A stretch of 64,000 nt of DNA from Haliclona indistincta (GCA_964017065.1 OZ024784.1:2826152-2890151), one strand, 5' to 3'; shown: positions 16,352-26,480, numbered from the stretch's first letter. Notes: generated by a model from the letters alone, not told the origin. Translations and numbers: made by a program.

Positions 16352-17572
16352 TTAGCTCCAATCTAATGATGACCATTTCAGTTGCTGAAAGAGTGCATTA
16401 TTGAATGGAGCATAGAGGCTCCTCAGTTTCTTTCTGTCTGCTGGTTGTAGTTGATGGTGTGGTAGAGCTGGTGGTGTGCCCTTATTGAACACAAACGATG
16501 TGATCACTTGACGCTGTTCATAAGTTAGTGTAGATAAACCGAGAAATTGGTACACTTGTGCTAGGACGGTGGATGTGTTAGTGTAGAACTCTTCACTGTT
16601 CAGAATCAGTATGTTGTCATGGATTGGATAGTTGCACAGCCAATTTTGAAGATGCACATAATAGAGTCCTTCAAAGATAAGGTTCTCCGAGGGATGAAAT
16701 TTACAAACTAGTTTCGACCAATGACTTGGAAGAGACTGTATATCCAGCTGTTGCGACATTATCGTGCTGTAGTACCGCTCCATCTCCATTCTTATCACTG
16801 TGCTGAGTGCTGTGTTGTTACCATAGTGGCGTGTTGCACGCCTTGTTCGCATGAGAAAGTTGGAAACATATCTCTTGATTGGATTGCGAAAAATAACCAC
16901 AATTTTCGTACTGCTACCACAAGATTCAAAAATTCTTCGCGGCACAACACAGTTCACTAGATTTCCCACGCTTGCATCTCCTGTTAGTTTGGGATCGTCT
17001 TTAGGAAAGCGAGACCTGTAGTGCCTCCAGCTTTCCTTGTAGTATCGTGCTGAAAAATAAAAAGTCTCTCCGGCCTGTGGACCTTCTTCTAAATGAATGC
17101 CCTCAAAATCTGGATGATGAGAAAGATACTGGTAGAGTGAAGTCGTGCCTGCCTTTCTTGCTCCGATGACGAACACGGCAGGACAGCTTGCATGTAGGGG
17201 CTTCTTCGACAGCAGAGATGGAGTTTTTACAACTGAATCAGCAGGACAGCCTTCTGGATCAAATTCCAATTCACTTGCTACATGAGTCAGTGAGTTACTA
17301 CGCTGCACAGGAAGATTGGACTGCCTAACTGGTACAAAATACACCTCATGTGTCTCATTAATCAGGTTTTGCAACACGGCTGCCTTGCTCTGTGAAGAAA
17401 GATTCGCCTTTTCATGCAGAGATGAACAGGCACAAGGACACGTGTTTGTTAAATCCTGAGACTGATCCTTGTGCAGTACATGCACGAAGATGGCGCGAAA
17501 GAGGAGAATACCAGAGCAAATCCACAGAGCTGTCTCTACTGCTCGTTTCATATTCTGGAGGCGCCCTCTCAA
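16352..17572 (-). CDS. Golgi type II membrane sulfotransferase
   Basis: An intronless 406-codon gene, unlike its intron-rich neighbours. A short cytoplasmic tail and a hydrophobic anchor (about residues 12-32) fit a type II Golgi protein with a lumenal catalytic domain. The 5'-phosphosulfate loop appears as VFVIGARKAGTTSLYQYLS, with the catalytic Lys in KAGTTS. The 3'-phosphate motif is IVVIFRNPIKRYVSNF. The family-typical ILILNSEEFYTNTS segment follows. It transfers sulfate from PAPS to a carbohydrate. The layout is closest to heparan sulfate 3-O/N-sulfotransferases and CHST15-like enzymes; the acceptor sugar cannot be decided. Several N-glycosylation sequons (NLS, NET, NNT, NTS) are present. 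A second Met seven codons in is an alternative start. Confidence 0.85.
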   Translation of the reverse strand: MRGRLQNMKRAVETALWICSGILLFRAIFVHVLHKDQSQDLTNTCPCACSSLHEKANLSSQSKAAVLQNLINETHEVYFVPVRQSNLPVQRSNSLTHVASELEFDPEGCPADSVVKTPSLLSKKPLHASCPAVFVIGARKAGTTSLYQYLSHHPDFEGIHLEEGPQAGETFYFSARYYKESWRHYRSRFPKDDPKLTGDASVGNLVNCVVPRRIFESCGSSTKIVVIFRNPIKRYVSNFLMRTRRATRHYGNNTALSTVIRMEMERYYSTIMSQQLDIQSLPSHWSKLVCKFHPSENLIFEGLYYVHLQNWLCNYPIHDNILILNSEEFYTNTSTVLAQVYQFLGLSTLTYEQRQVITSFVFNKGTPPALPHHQLQPADRKKLRSLYAPFNNALFQQLKWSSLDWS

Positions 17573-17734
17573 AAGCTAGCTACCAGCTCCGCCCCAAAAT
17601 CAACTCTCTGATTTCACATTTCACATTTCACAAATGCAGCTACAAGAAATGAATTATAACTGTCACATTATGTCTGGACTAAAGTGCTGTGCTGTGGAAT
17701 ACATATTGAACCAATAATTTGCATGATGATACGA

Positions 17735-19526
17735 TTAAAAAACTGTAATGATCAAGGCGATAAAAACTACAACAATTGTAGCAATGTAAGAAAATAAGGC
17801 GGCAAGGTTGAGAGACAGAGCAATCCTTCCTTTTGTCTGAGCAGCTTCGTAATCTCCACTGCGTTCATCATCACGGGCCTAAAATGTAAAAAACAACAGT
17901 GCCTTATCAGGTTTCTGGTTACATATTAGTAGGGAATCTTGACGCATCACAAGTCACAACACAAGCTATCTAAGGTTCAAAGAAGTGTGGGCACACGCTA
18001 CTCACCAGTGCAGCAAATATGACTGCAGGTATAGAGCACACCAACCAGATGAGTCCACACTTGATACTCAATATCAACATTATGACAGAGAGCACAAAGT
18101 AGTGATCACGCACGGGTCGTGGATGAACCACAGCAATAATCCCGGGAGAGGACTGCTGTTGCTGGACTACCACCACATTTGTGTTAGAAGACTGGAACAG
18201 TAAATCATCAATAATCATTATTACAGGTAAAGAATATTCTTACTTGTGATCCTTGTACAGGCATTGGTTGATGATAGGGAGGAGGAGGGGCGGGGTTGTA
18301 TTGTGGTCCAGGGGCGTACTGTTGACCAGGGATGTACTGTGGCGCAGGCTGATACTGGGGCTCAGTATACTGTGGTGCAGGCTGATACTGGGGCTCAGGA
18401 TTGTATTGCGGCTGTGCACCAGAGACATATTGCGGACCAGGTTGGTATCCTGAGAAGTCGGGTACAAATTTGTTTGCCTGTTCCTAAACATAGCAAGACA
18501 ATTATTAGGCTGCGTTTACACGGTGACGATAACAATGAAAACACACTGGGTCACGACCATCACAATACGCGTCGTCGTGTAAACAGTTCAAAAAACTAGA
18601 ATGAAAACGCATGCGTTTCTCATCTCATTAACCACACCCACTATAGGTGTGGTGTGAACAGACAACTTGCAGCTTGGCGAACGTGCGTGCATGATCGACG
18701 ATGCCACCCAAAAACAACTCGAAAGAGGCTGCTTCCAAGCGCCCAAGCCTCCTGCGAAGAAGACTGCCACTTTTTCCAACGAAAAACATTCCTGTAGTTT
18801 TATTCCTCGCTCTATGATGGGCATGGAGACGTCCGTATTCGATCATTGTCGCTTGCTGCAAAACCAATAAGCAGCTTAGCAGCAGCACGAGTAAAAGAAG
18901 CTCTGTGTTTGCCATCTCAAGTTGAAATTCCTTTCGATAACGCGTGCGCTTCCCGTTTTTGCTGTTTACACGATGAAAATTGTCGTTTCTGTTTTATCGT
19001 TTTTGAAAGTTTCCACTTTGAGAAGCGTCTTCGTTTTGATAATGCTTCGCTTGAAAACGCCACTCGTTTTCGTCGTTGTCGTGTAAACAAAAGGCGCATC
19101 CGCAAAGAAAAGTTTGCGTTTTTGAGCGTTTTCAGCTGAAAGCGTCACCGTGTAAACGCAGCCTTAATGTAACTAGTGTAAATTGTTTGAAGAATGACAT
19201 GCATTACTACAAGGTGAGACATCAATCCATAGCAATGGACTTTCCCTACATGCAGAATACAATTTTTAGAAAGGAAATATCACAAGAAACTCCTTGGCTC
19301 TATCTGCTTTAAACAAGACAAATAACATGTAGTAGACTATAGATGTAAATAAATGAATACTGTGGACTTAGTAAACAGATGCATGACACGTCACATCTTA
19401 CACAAACTATCGACTACTACAATACTTTATATCTATTTATCGACAAGCTCGAGTCAAAAGTTCAGTTCTCATCAGCTACAGTACGGTACTGATCTACGCT
19501 ACACAATCGACACTAACCTGCGCCAT
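17735..19526 (-). CDS. CD225/dispanin protein A
   Basis: Four exons (19518-19526, 18244-18483, 18006-18191, 17735-17878) make a 192-residue protein. Exon 1 encodes only Met-Ala-Gln. Exon 2 is a Pro/Gln/Tyr-rich tail with QYxPxPQY repeats and a PPPY motif that could bind WW domains. Exon 3 begins SSNTNVVVVQQQQ and holds the first hydrophobic segment (YFVLSVIMLILSIKCGLIWLV). Exon 4 opens ARDDERSGDYEAAQTKGRIA, then has the second hydrophobic segment. This is the two-helix CD225 module of the dispanin/IFITM family, usually with a Pro-rich cytosolic N-terminus. Intron 1 carries a 656-bp MITE. Confidence 0.85.
18508..19163. mobile_element. MITE with perfect 20-bp terminal inverted repeats
   Basis: The left end GGCTGCGTTTACACGGTGAC (18508-18527) is the exact reverse complement of the right end (19144-19163). 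TTA lies immediately outside both ends (18505-18507 and 19164-19166), a 3-bp target duplication of the PIF/Harbinger type. The 656-bp interior has CG-rich subterminal pieces (GTGTAAAC-type) but no transposase. It lies inside intron 1 of CD225 gene A. Confidence 0.85.
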
Positions 19527-19677
19527 TGGAATAGATCACACTGGAAACCTCACAGAAAAGAGACACCTGAGCTACCTTAGCTTCTTGTGACGGTGGCAGG
19601 TATCTAAGAATGACATAATCTGACGCACACGTGATCTCTCACGCCCGCATAGTCGCATACCAATGGGCGTATTCATG

Positions 19678-19985
19678 CACTAATTAAAATGTAATTAGCA
19701 CACCACTGAAGTCGGTAATGTTATGGTTATACACACAACGACGATGATCACGACTGCTGACACCCAGCTGATTACAGTAGCAACATTCAAACCAAGAGCA
19801 ATTCTTCCTTTGGTTTGAGCTAAAATTATAATATCCTCACATGCCCAAAGACAATTAAAACGTTAACCATAGCACTATTAATCTGTACGAGTGAAACATT
19901 AAGGACCCTGCACTGAGTGCATAGAAAAATTCATACAGCAGCTGAATGCACAGTGAAAAGTTGTGCATAAACATACAGTACACAC
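19678..19985 (-). pseudogene. Degenerate CD225/dispanin copy (gene B remnant)
   Basis: The segment about 19690-19850 (minus) matches the last exon of CD225 genes C and D: ACED..., then AQTKGRIALGLNVATVISWV. About 20 bases are missing where the paralogues read DRYGRTD, and the splice acceptor (cag in the paralogues) is changed. The stretch 19890-19980 matches the intron-1 sequence next to exon 1 of genes C and D. The Pro-rich exon and the first-hydrophobic-segment exon that should lie between are gone. So this is an internally deleted copy of the C/D unit. Confidence 0.75.
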
Positions 19986-20048
19986 ACCTGATATCTATTT
20001 GTAAGTGTAGCTGAAGTGTAGTATCTTTTTAATACTCTTCAAATAAAT

Positions 20049-20167
20049 ATGATATTTGACCTCAAATACAGTTTGATCACACAGCATTTATAGCAAGACA
20101 CAGTACCATTGTTAAATTTACAAGATCAACAGTTGCCAGACAGCTGGCACCAATATTGTTCAGAATA
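20049..20167. repeat. Direct repeat, copy 1
   Basis: 119 bp nearly identical to 20751-20869 (about three differences). Together the copies bracket a decayed retrotransposon fragment. Too short for typical Gypsy LTRs, so a tandem duplication is also possible. Confidence 0.75.
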
Positions 20168-20189
20168 ATACCACATTCCTTCCCTCCTC

Positions 20190-20789
20190 ATTAAGTGTTC
20201 ATATAGGTGTCGCAGTAACGATCTGGAGATCTCCTGTTTCTGCGAGGCAGCGAAACAGGAGATCGTTGGTCACAGTCACAGGAGGCTGAGATGGTACTAG
20301 TTTCAGGTGATCCACATGACGCTTCCAAAGACGTACATCATCTAACTTGATGAGGACAGCATTATATCAACTGCGAATGATCTTGGGTGGACATTTTGAT
20401 CGTGCTTTCTCTTTTGTCCTGCTTGATTATTACTGTCTGGTTCAAATCAGGTCTGAGTAACAAGTCTGGTCCGTAGCAGAAAAAAAGGAACCTTGTTAGT
20501 AGTAGCATGGATAGAGGTCTGTTTGATACCATTTTCTTTTTTTAACTCTGGTTCCCCATAGTAATACTCCTCCTTCCATAGTGAGTTCCAACCTCTTTGA
20601 ATGGTAGGATTTCAACTCATCGGATATTTGAGCTGACCATCCAGATTTGAGGTAGCGAATCACCTTGCTCAACACCGGATCTTTCTGGGAGCATTTCTTG
20701 ATGTTCTTGTAGGTGACAGGTATAGTAGTAGTAAGCATCTTTTTCTGATTATGATATTTGACCTCAATTACAGTTTGATCACACAGCAT
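20190..20789 (-). mobile_element. Decayed Ty3/Gypsy-type retrotransposon fragment
   Basis: On the minus strand, an open segment (20496-20789) contains DPVLSKVIRYLKSGW and YHSKRLELTMEGGVLLWGTR. This resembles the linker and zinc-binding start of Gypsy integrases after RNase H. Further down, near 20310-20360, a damaged frame reads DVRLWKRHVDHLKLVPSQPP, like the integrase C-terminal end. The catalytic integrase core is missing and stops interrupt the frame. A 13-bp-arm hairpin (20228-20240 / 20252-20264) lies next to it. This is a non-functional relic. Confidence 0.6.
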
Positions 20790-20869
20790 TTATAGCAAGA
20801 CACAGTACCATTGTTAAATTTACAAGATCAACAGTTGCCAGACACCTGGCACCAATATTGTTCAGAATA
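20751..20869. repeat. Direct repeat, copy 2
   Basis: Near-identical partner of 20049-20167, beginning ATGATATTTGACCTCA. It overlaps the start of the Gypsy-like reading frame. Confidence 0.75.
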
Positions 20870-21027
20870 CACCACAGTAAGTCATTCGTTATGCTGTTTA
20901 CTTTGCCCTGGAGATTACACGAAATTTCTGGGCTTTGAGAGCAAAAGAAAAACAATTCTTATGCATTTACAGTAGAGCGTTTCTCATGCACAAAACACTC
21001 TGATTACAATGTGATTAGCACAGTCAC

Positions 21028-21924
21028 TCAATTGTATGATTCAGCTGCTCCGTAGCTGTTCATAGTTATAAGTATAATGACGATATTGATCGCGACTGCT
21101 AACACCCAGCTGATTACAGCAGCAACATTCAAACCAAGAGCAATTCTTCCTTTGGTTTGAGCTAAATCAGTTCTTCCATATCGGTCATCCTCACATGCCT
21201 GAAGACAAACTTTAACCACAGCACACATGTAACAATGCATAATGCCTTACACTCATTGCAAACACCACAGCTGGTACAGTGCACACCAGAAATATTATTC
21301 CACAGCATGCGCTCAAAATAAGCATGATGACAGAGATAGTAAGATAATGATCATCCTCACGGAGAATCATGGTCGCAACTGGTGAAGGAGCAGTCTTTTG
21401 TCCTACTATGACAACATTTGTATTCTGCATAGTAACAGTATCATAATACACTATTCTCATAAAACAGACTGTATACAAAAACACAAACACAGATACACAA
21501 ACGCAGACTATCAGTACTAACAATGATACTGAGTGGATAGAAGTTACAAACTCGTTTGCATCGGCAAGGGCACCTGCTGTGCATGTGTGTGTAGCCAGAC
21601 AACACACCTGCTGTTGCTGTTGAATAGGTGGCAGGTAATTGAATTGTGGAGGAGCTGGTTGATAGCTGCTAGGTGCAGGTTGGAAAGAAGGTTGCGGATA
21701 ATCAGGAGGTCGGTGAGGGGCCTGATATCTGCCATTAAAACCATATGGCTGTGGAGCTGCACTTTGGTACTCTGGAATGCTAGGTTTTGCTTCTTCCTCC
21801 ATCAAAAGACTATTCATCTGTACGAGTGAAACATTAAGGACTGAGTGCATAGAAAAATTTCATACAGCAGCCGAATATACAGTGAAAAGAAGTTGTGCTG
21901 ATACATGCAGCTAACCTGAGCCAT
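21028..21924 (-). CDS. CD225/dispanin protein C
   Basis: Four exons (21916-21924, 21608-21817, 21251-21424, 21028-21198) give 187 residues. Exon 1 encodes Met-Ala-Gln. Exon 2 is Pro-rich (KPSIPEYQSAAPQPYGFNG, then PxYQPAPP and a poly-Gln end). Exon 3 begins NTNVVIVGQ and carries the first hydrophobic segment (LTISVIMLILSACCGIIFLV). Exon 4 is ACEDDRYGRTDLAQTKGRIA plus the second hydrophobic segment, ending SYGAAESYN. Two Cys in the first segment could be palmitoylated, as in IFITM proteins. The gene and its flanks are a segmental duplicate of gene D. Its promoter is cut by a TIR element (22065-22534). Confidence 0.87.
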
Positions 21925-22064
21925 TACTGCAGTTGATACCTGTCAGGTTTTGTCGAAGAGATCTCCACAGTACCACTGAATGACTATCTTTCGTAACAGC
22001 GCTAGCACTATACTCGGATTCGTGCGCTATGCGCGGAGGCCGAGGAGAGTCGAGTATTAATATA

Positions 22065-22534
22065 AGGCTGTGTCTATTGACACCAATTCGTTGGTGTCAA
22101 TAACGGCCACCGAAACGCTATTGACACCAACCTAAATCCTAAACCCAAAACCCTAAAAAAACCTTCTCCTAATTGTGCAAAGTGGGGAGGGTCGTCCTAA
22201 CCCGGGCCTTCGGCCCTTGGTAAGCCTAAGGATCGTCGGGAGGGTCGTTCTAAACAGGGCCTCTGGCCCTCACTAAGGATCTTCGAGCTAAAAACATAGC
22301 AGCTAATAAAAACTGAAGTTTTCTGCCAAAAAAAAAACCAACAAAAAATGCTTATACCGAGAATCGAACCCTGAACGATTGCATTACTAGCCACCGTACT
22401 ATACCGCTGAGCCACTGGAACCTGCTAGCCAATGGATGCTACAAATAAGCATTTATAGTTGGTTTAGGTTGGTGTCAATAGCATTTTGGTGGCCGTTATT
22501 GACACCAACGAATTGGTGTCAATAGACACAATCT
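22065..22534. mobile_element. TIR element with nested hairpins and an internal tRNA-like promoter
   Basis: About 70-bp terminal inverted repeats: the left AGGCTGTGTCTATTGACACC matches the right in reverse, apart from a few bases. Each arm is itself a hairpin (ATTGACACCAA / TTGGTGTCAAT with a TTCG loop). TA flanks both ends (22063-22064 and 22535-22536). The interior has a GC-rich tandem pair (GGAGGGTCGT...GGGCC units, about 22186-22285) and a tRNA-like segment on the minus strand. There is no transposase. It is inserted in the promoter region of CD225 gene C; paralogue D lacks it. Confidence 0.8.
22343..22440 (-). other. tRNA-like Pol III promoter segment
   Basis: On the minus strand, TGGCTCAGCGG (22404-22414) fits a tRNA A box, and GGTTCGATTCT (22360-22370) fits a B box at tRNA-like spacing. 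A run of six T (22343-22348) follows as a possible Pol III terminator. The acceptor and D stems do not pair properly, so this is not a working tRNA. It resembles the head of a tRNA-derived SINE. Confidence 0.55.
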
Positions 22535-22579
22535 TAAGGGCTATATTGCGCGCGTGTACGCATGCGCAATTATAAAGGT

Positions 22580-25179
22580 TCAAAGGTTATTATTGCAGGA
22601 CGTACCGACCCAGAGGGTATAAGCATAGTACAGATAATTATAAAACAGAGTTAGGGAAATTTAATCTTAAATAAGTCATCGCTCTCACTGACGAGTAGTC
22701 CGAGTATTTCCTCGACACCAAGGTTTATAGAGTTAGAATCAACGGTGACTGCATGTTTGGAGCGGATATGAGACAACCACGACGAGTCTACCGGATGGCC
22801 GCATAGATTGCAGCAGAAGTTGGCATATGTGGGCCGAGCTAAGTGAAATACAATTCTTTGTTGATTAACTGCATGTCCATTCAACATCAGGTTACATTCA
22901 TCTTGACGAAGAATGTCAGCCTTACTTGTGGATATTAGATCAAGAGCGTCATCAGGTGAGTGTAGACACTGATTTACAAGTGAAACCCCGATGATAGATT
23001 CTAGCATCTTGCACTGCTGTATTAAAGAAACATCGACAGGGTTGGCAATAGTGGCAGAAACAAACACTCTTGAGCTGATTGATTTGCTGTCACCAACCAA
23101 TAATTTGGATAGGTATTTGATCTTGCGCAAAAAAATACGATACACGATTGAGGGTAGAGAGAGGCATATCCTGATCACTGTGCCAGAAAACCATTTAGGC
23201 AGTTTTAAAATTCTCCTCCCGATTTCCAGTTGAAAACGCTCTAGTAGCTGAATGGTGGAAGAGTCCAGTAACCATGTTTCACATCCATAAAGAAGGATGG
23301 GGAGCACACAGGATTCAAAAACACTGATGGCAGACAGCGGATTGAGATTCCCCTGGAAAGCTTGGATACTCCCGAAGGCAAAAAATGCCTTCCGTGCTTT
23401 GATGATATTCTCCTGGACTGATCTAAGTGCTGATAGGTTGTGCGACCACCAGACACCCAAGCATTTGGCTGCTGGTAAGGTGGTTATGGTATTCAGATTG
23501 TTGATAGCAACCTCCTCAAATTGATTGGGTTGTAAGGTGATTTTAACAATTTCAGTCTTAGCTTGATTCAATCTGAGACTGTGCTTTGATGTAAAATTAT
23601 CAATGATGTTGACTTGGGTGGTAATGGTATTCTTGGTAGTGGCAATGGTTCTAAGATCGTCAGCATGAGCCGCTCCACCGACAAATGTACCAAGCACTGA
23701 TAGTCCAGCATTTTGTGATCTGAGTTCTTTCAGAAGTGTGTCAACTGTGATAAGAAACAGAAGAGGAGACAATACAGATCCTTGTTTAACACCTCTAGAG
23801 ATGGGAACAATATCAGAGAACACAGAACCGACACGAACGACACTGGTTGCAGAGATATAACAGTTACGAATAACCCTCCATGTCTTGCCACCAATGCCCA
23901 TCTGCAGCAGCTTTTCAAGAAGGACGCAATGTTCTATCGAGTCAAAGGCTTTTTCTAGGTCAAAAAGACAGAGATATGGATGACCACCTTCACGCAGGTA
24001 AGTTAGAAGAGCCTCTTGTGTGGTAAACACAGCATCCGAACAGGACAAACCTTTTCTGTAAGCAGTTTGGAGGCAATCAGGCATATTTAAGCCTTCTAAC
24101 AGGGGCTCTATTCTTTTCAGGATTATGATTTCTAGTAACTTGGAAATAATAGGAGAGATGGTAATGCCCCTGTAGCATGATGCCAAAGATGGATCTTTTC
24201 CTTTTCTTTTGTAAACTGGTACAATTAGGCCTTTCTTCAAACAGAGTGGAATCTCTTCAGTGACAAAAATTCTGTTTAAAATCTTTGTCAGCCATGGTAT
24301 AAGAGTAGGACCACCGTGCTTGAGATGTTCAGATAGTAAACCATCAAGGCCAGATGCTTTCCCTGACTTTAATGCTTTGATAGCAGAAAGAACCTCAAGA
24401 GGACCGACAGGTTCGCTCAACACATCATGTGTGATCCCCATCGTGTACGAGTTGTGCAGAGCGGAATCGAGTATGACTTCGCTCTGGTTGGAATCTACAC
24501 GAGAAGATAGAACGTCCTCAAAATACTTTGAGAATTCTAGTGCGATAGCTTGAGGATCAGTGATGAAGCCAGCTTCAGTAAGGAGCCTATTGCAGTCATT
24601 TCTTGAGCCGTTAGACACTTTGAAACGTTTCTTGTTGTTGGTTCTGAACATAAGATCACGATGCTGGATTTCATGTCGGGTAGATATAGCTTGAAGTTTG
24701 TTAATACAAGTGCGAACCTCCTTTTTAGCATCTCTCTTCGCTTCATAGATCGGACCAGAAGTTGGGCGACCATGAGCATTCCAGACTTTCCAAGTTTCTT
24801 TGCTATCTTTGCACAACTTCGAGAGCTCTGGACTATGTATTCGAGATTTATCAGTTTTCCTTTCCTTACAGGTGGGAAGATAAATCTCTGCGAGTTTGAT
24901 AATCATCTCACTCACAAAAACAATCTCTTTGTCGATATCTGTGACGGATTGGCCAGTTATCAGAATGAGTGGCTCAAGAAGTAAAGTGACAGCATCAACA
25001 TATTGAGAGATAGCTCCAGAATTTACAGCTTTTTCCCAGTTAATTCGGGTCTTTGAGCTACGTTGTGTAACAACGGGAGAGTGATGTATGTCAAGCACAA
25101 CAGATAATGGCAGGTGATCAGATACATTCAGAGGATGAACGGTTATTATACATTGACAGCGCGTGCGCTGAAGCACCAT
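22580..25179 (-). mobile_element. 5'-truncated non-LTR retrotransposon (LINE) with intact RT frame
   Basis: An uninterrupted 842-codon frame (22651-25179). It starts in the last part of an AP endonuclease (NVSDHLPLSVVLD, the SDH motif). A full reverse transcriptase follows: ALKSGKASGLDGLLSEHLK, LIVPVYKRKGKDP, CYRGITISPIISKLLE, LFDLEKAFDSIEH, GVKQGSVLSPLLF and the catalytic box AHADDL, with His in place of the usual Tyr/Phe. The C-terminus has a CCHH finger (CNLCG...HIRSKH). The layout suggests a CR1/L2/jockey-like family. The short 3' tail runs to about 22580. The intact frame implies recent insertion; the missing endonuclease N-terminus means this copy is not autonomous. Confidence 0.88.
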
Positions 25180-26221
25180 GCATTATAGGTACTTTCCTCG
25201 TGAAGCTCCCCCACTTGCATGCACCGTAACACCATACTTGGTTAATTCCTGCTGTGTACGCCACAAACATTTTCTGTAGTGTACAATCAGATGAATTAAA
25301 CAAGATAAACACTAATGGCGAATGTCAACACAAAATACAACTCCATCGTGAGTAAGAATTGCGCAAGTCCACATACTCACACAAAGCCGTGTATGCAATT
25401 TCTGACTAATCACACAAATAATTAAACTCCATATGCTCAAGCTATGCAAGACCACCATGATCTTCTACTCAATCATGCTGTCAACTGCATACTAACCCAC
25501 CACATACTAATCAGCCTACACTCTTCACATACACACACACATGTACAATGCATTCCTAATACATTAATAAATAAGTGAGCTGAGACCCAAAATAAATTTT
25601 TTACTGTCACATATTTATGGGTGGTGTTGGTTTAACAAAGGGAAAAATCTGAAACAAACAGCTCACATAAAACTGAATAATACTGCATTTACACTGGCTC
25701 ATACAACTGTGGTGAAAGAAGAACTGAGAAGTACATGTAGAAAAAATCAAATATCAAACACTGCAGTATACAACATGTAAACAACGTAACATGTGCATGA
25801 ATATGATTGAGAAGAAGTTTTAGATAAACTGAATGACTGAATGTACCACAGATTAATTTTACCATAGATTTTACTGTAATATCTATGATTTTACCAACTT
25901 CCCTTAAATACTAGAGTTCTAATTAACACATACCCATGCGCTAAGCCTAAGATCCACTTAGTTGGTACAGGACTACTGCACAAAATTAGCCAAATTCATT
26001 GCCATGGGCTACATCATGCAGACATGTGAACACAAAAATGTGTATTTACCACATGTCAATGATGCTGTTTGAATCACTTATAATGCCCTTCAGGAGCGCA
26101 TAATGAGAGTGAGCGCTCACTCTCATTATGCGCTCCTGTGCCCTTTTGAATGTCAGCAAGCTCTAATCATAACACTCACCAGGCATGATCAAGCACTGTT
26201 ATCAACAACTGTGCTAACTTA
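25180..26221. other. AT-rich spacer upstream of the LINE
   Basis: About 1 kb without a supported gene. It contains CA-rich patches near 25520-25545 and a perfect 48-bp palindrome listed separately. No exon is recognised. Confidence 0.6.
26091..26138. mobile_element. Perfect 48-bp palindrome flanked by 7-bp duplication
   Basis: The sequence from CAGGAGCGCATAAT to ATTATGCGCTCCTG reads identically on both strands over all 48 bases, with the centre GAGCGCTC. TGCCCTT precedes (26084-26090) and follows (26139-26145) it. A related inverted repeat with the same CAGGAG...CTCCTG ends occurs at 36929-36978. Confidence 0.75.
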
Positions 26222-26480
26222 GTTATTAGCGTAAATACAAAACACATATCTGTAGAGTCTATGCTCAGCCTTCTTGTCCATCTGCACCTCATCTGTTGGT
26301 CATGTAACTAAGAGGAAAACACTCAAGAAAGACATCACTATGCATACCGAGACCTTGAGTACATTTACCATGTCTCTTAAAAGTGTGTCGGGTACACCGG
26401 CATTGGCAGCTGCTGTGGCTCCTCCCACCTTAAGACCGTGCAAACCAAATTGCTTAGTATCAAAACCCAGAGAACTTAAC
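26222..26480 (-). pseudogene. Relic of a tyrosine-recombinase gene (Crypton/DIRS-like)
   Basis: The minus strand encodes KFSGFDTKQFGLHGLKVGGA, then TAAANAGVPD. This resembles the box around the catalytic H-x-x-R of eukaryotic tyrosine recombinases, but with Lys in the Arg position. About 70 bp further down another frame reads RWTRRLSIDSTD, like the next conserved block, so an insertion or frameshift separates them. It is a short dead remnant of a mobile recombinase gene. Confidence 0.5.

Noticed and set aside
16721..17652. Plus-strand frames opposite the sulfotransferase
   Set aside because: Shorter and without family similarity; the minus-strand frame has the full PAPS motifs.
22343..22440. 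Functional tRNA gene
   Set aside because: A and B boxes are present, but acceptor, D and T stems do not pair acceptably; kept only as a tRNA-derived element.
24260..24984. Plus-strand frames within the LINE
   Set aside because: Antisense shadows of the reverse-transcriptase frame.
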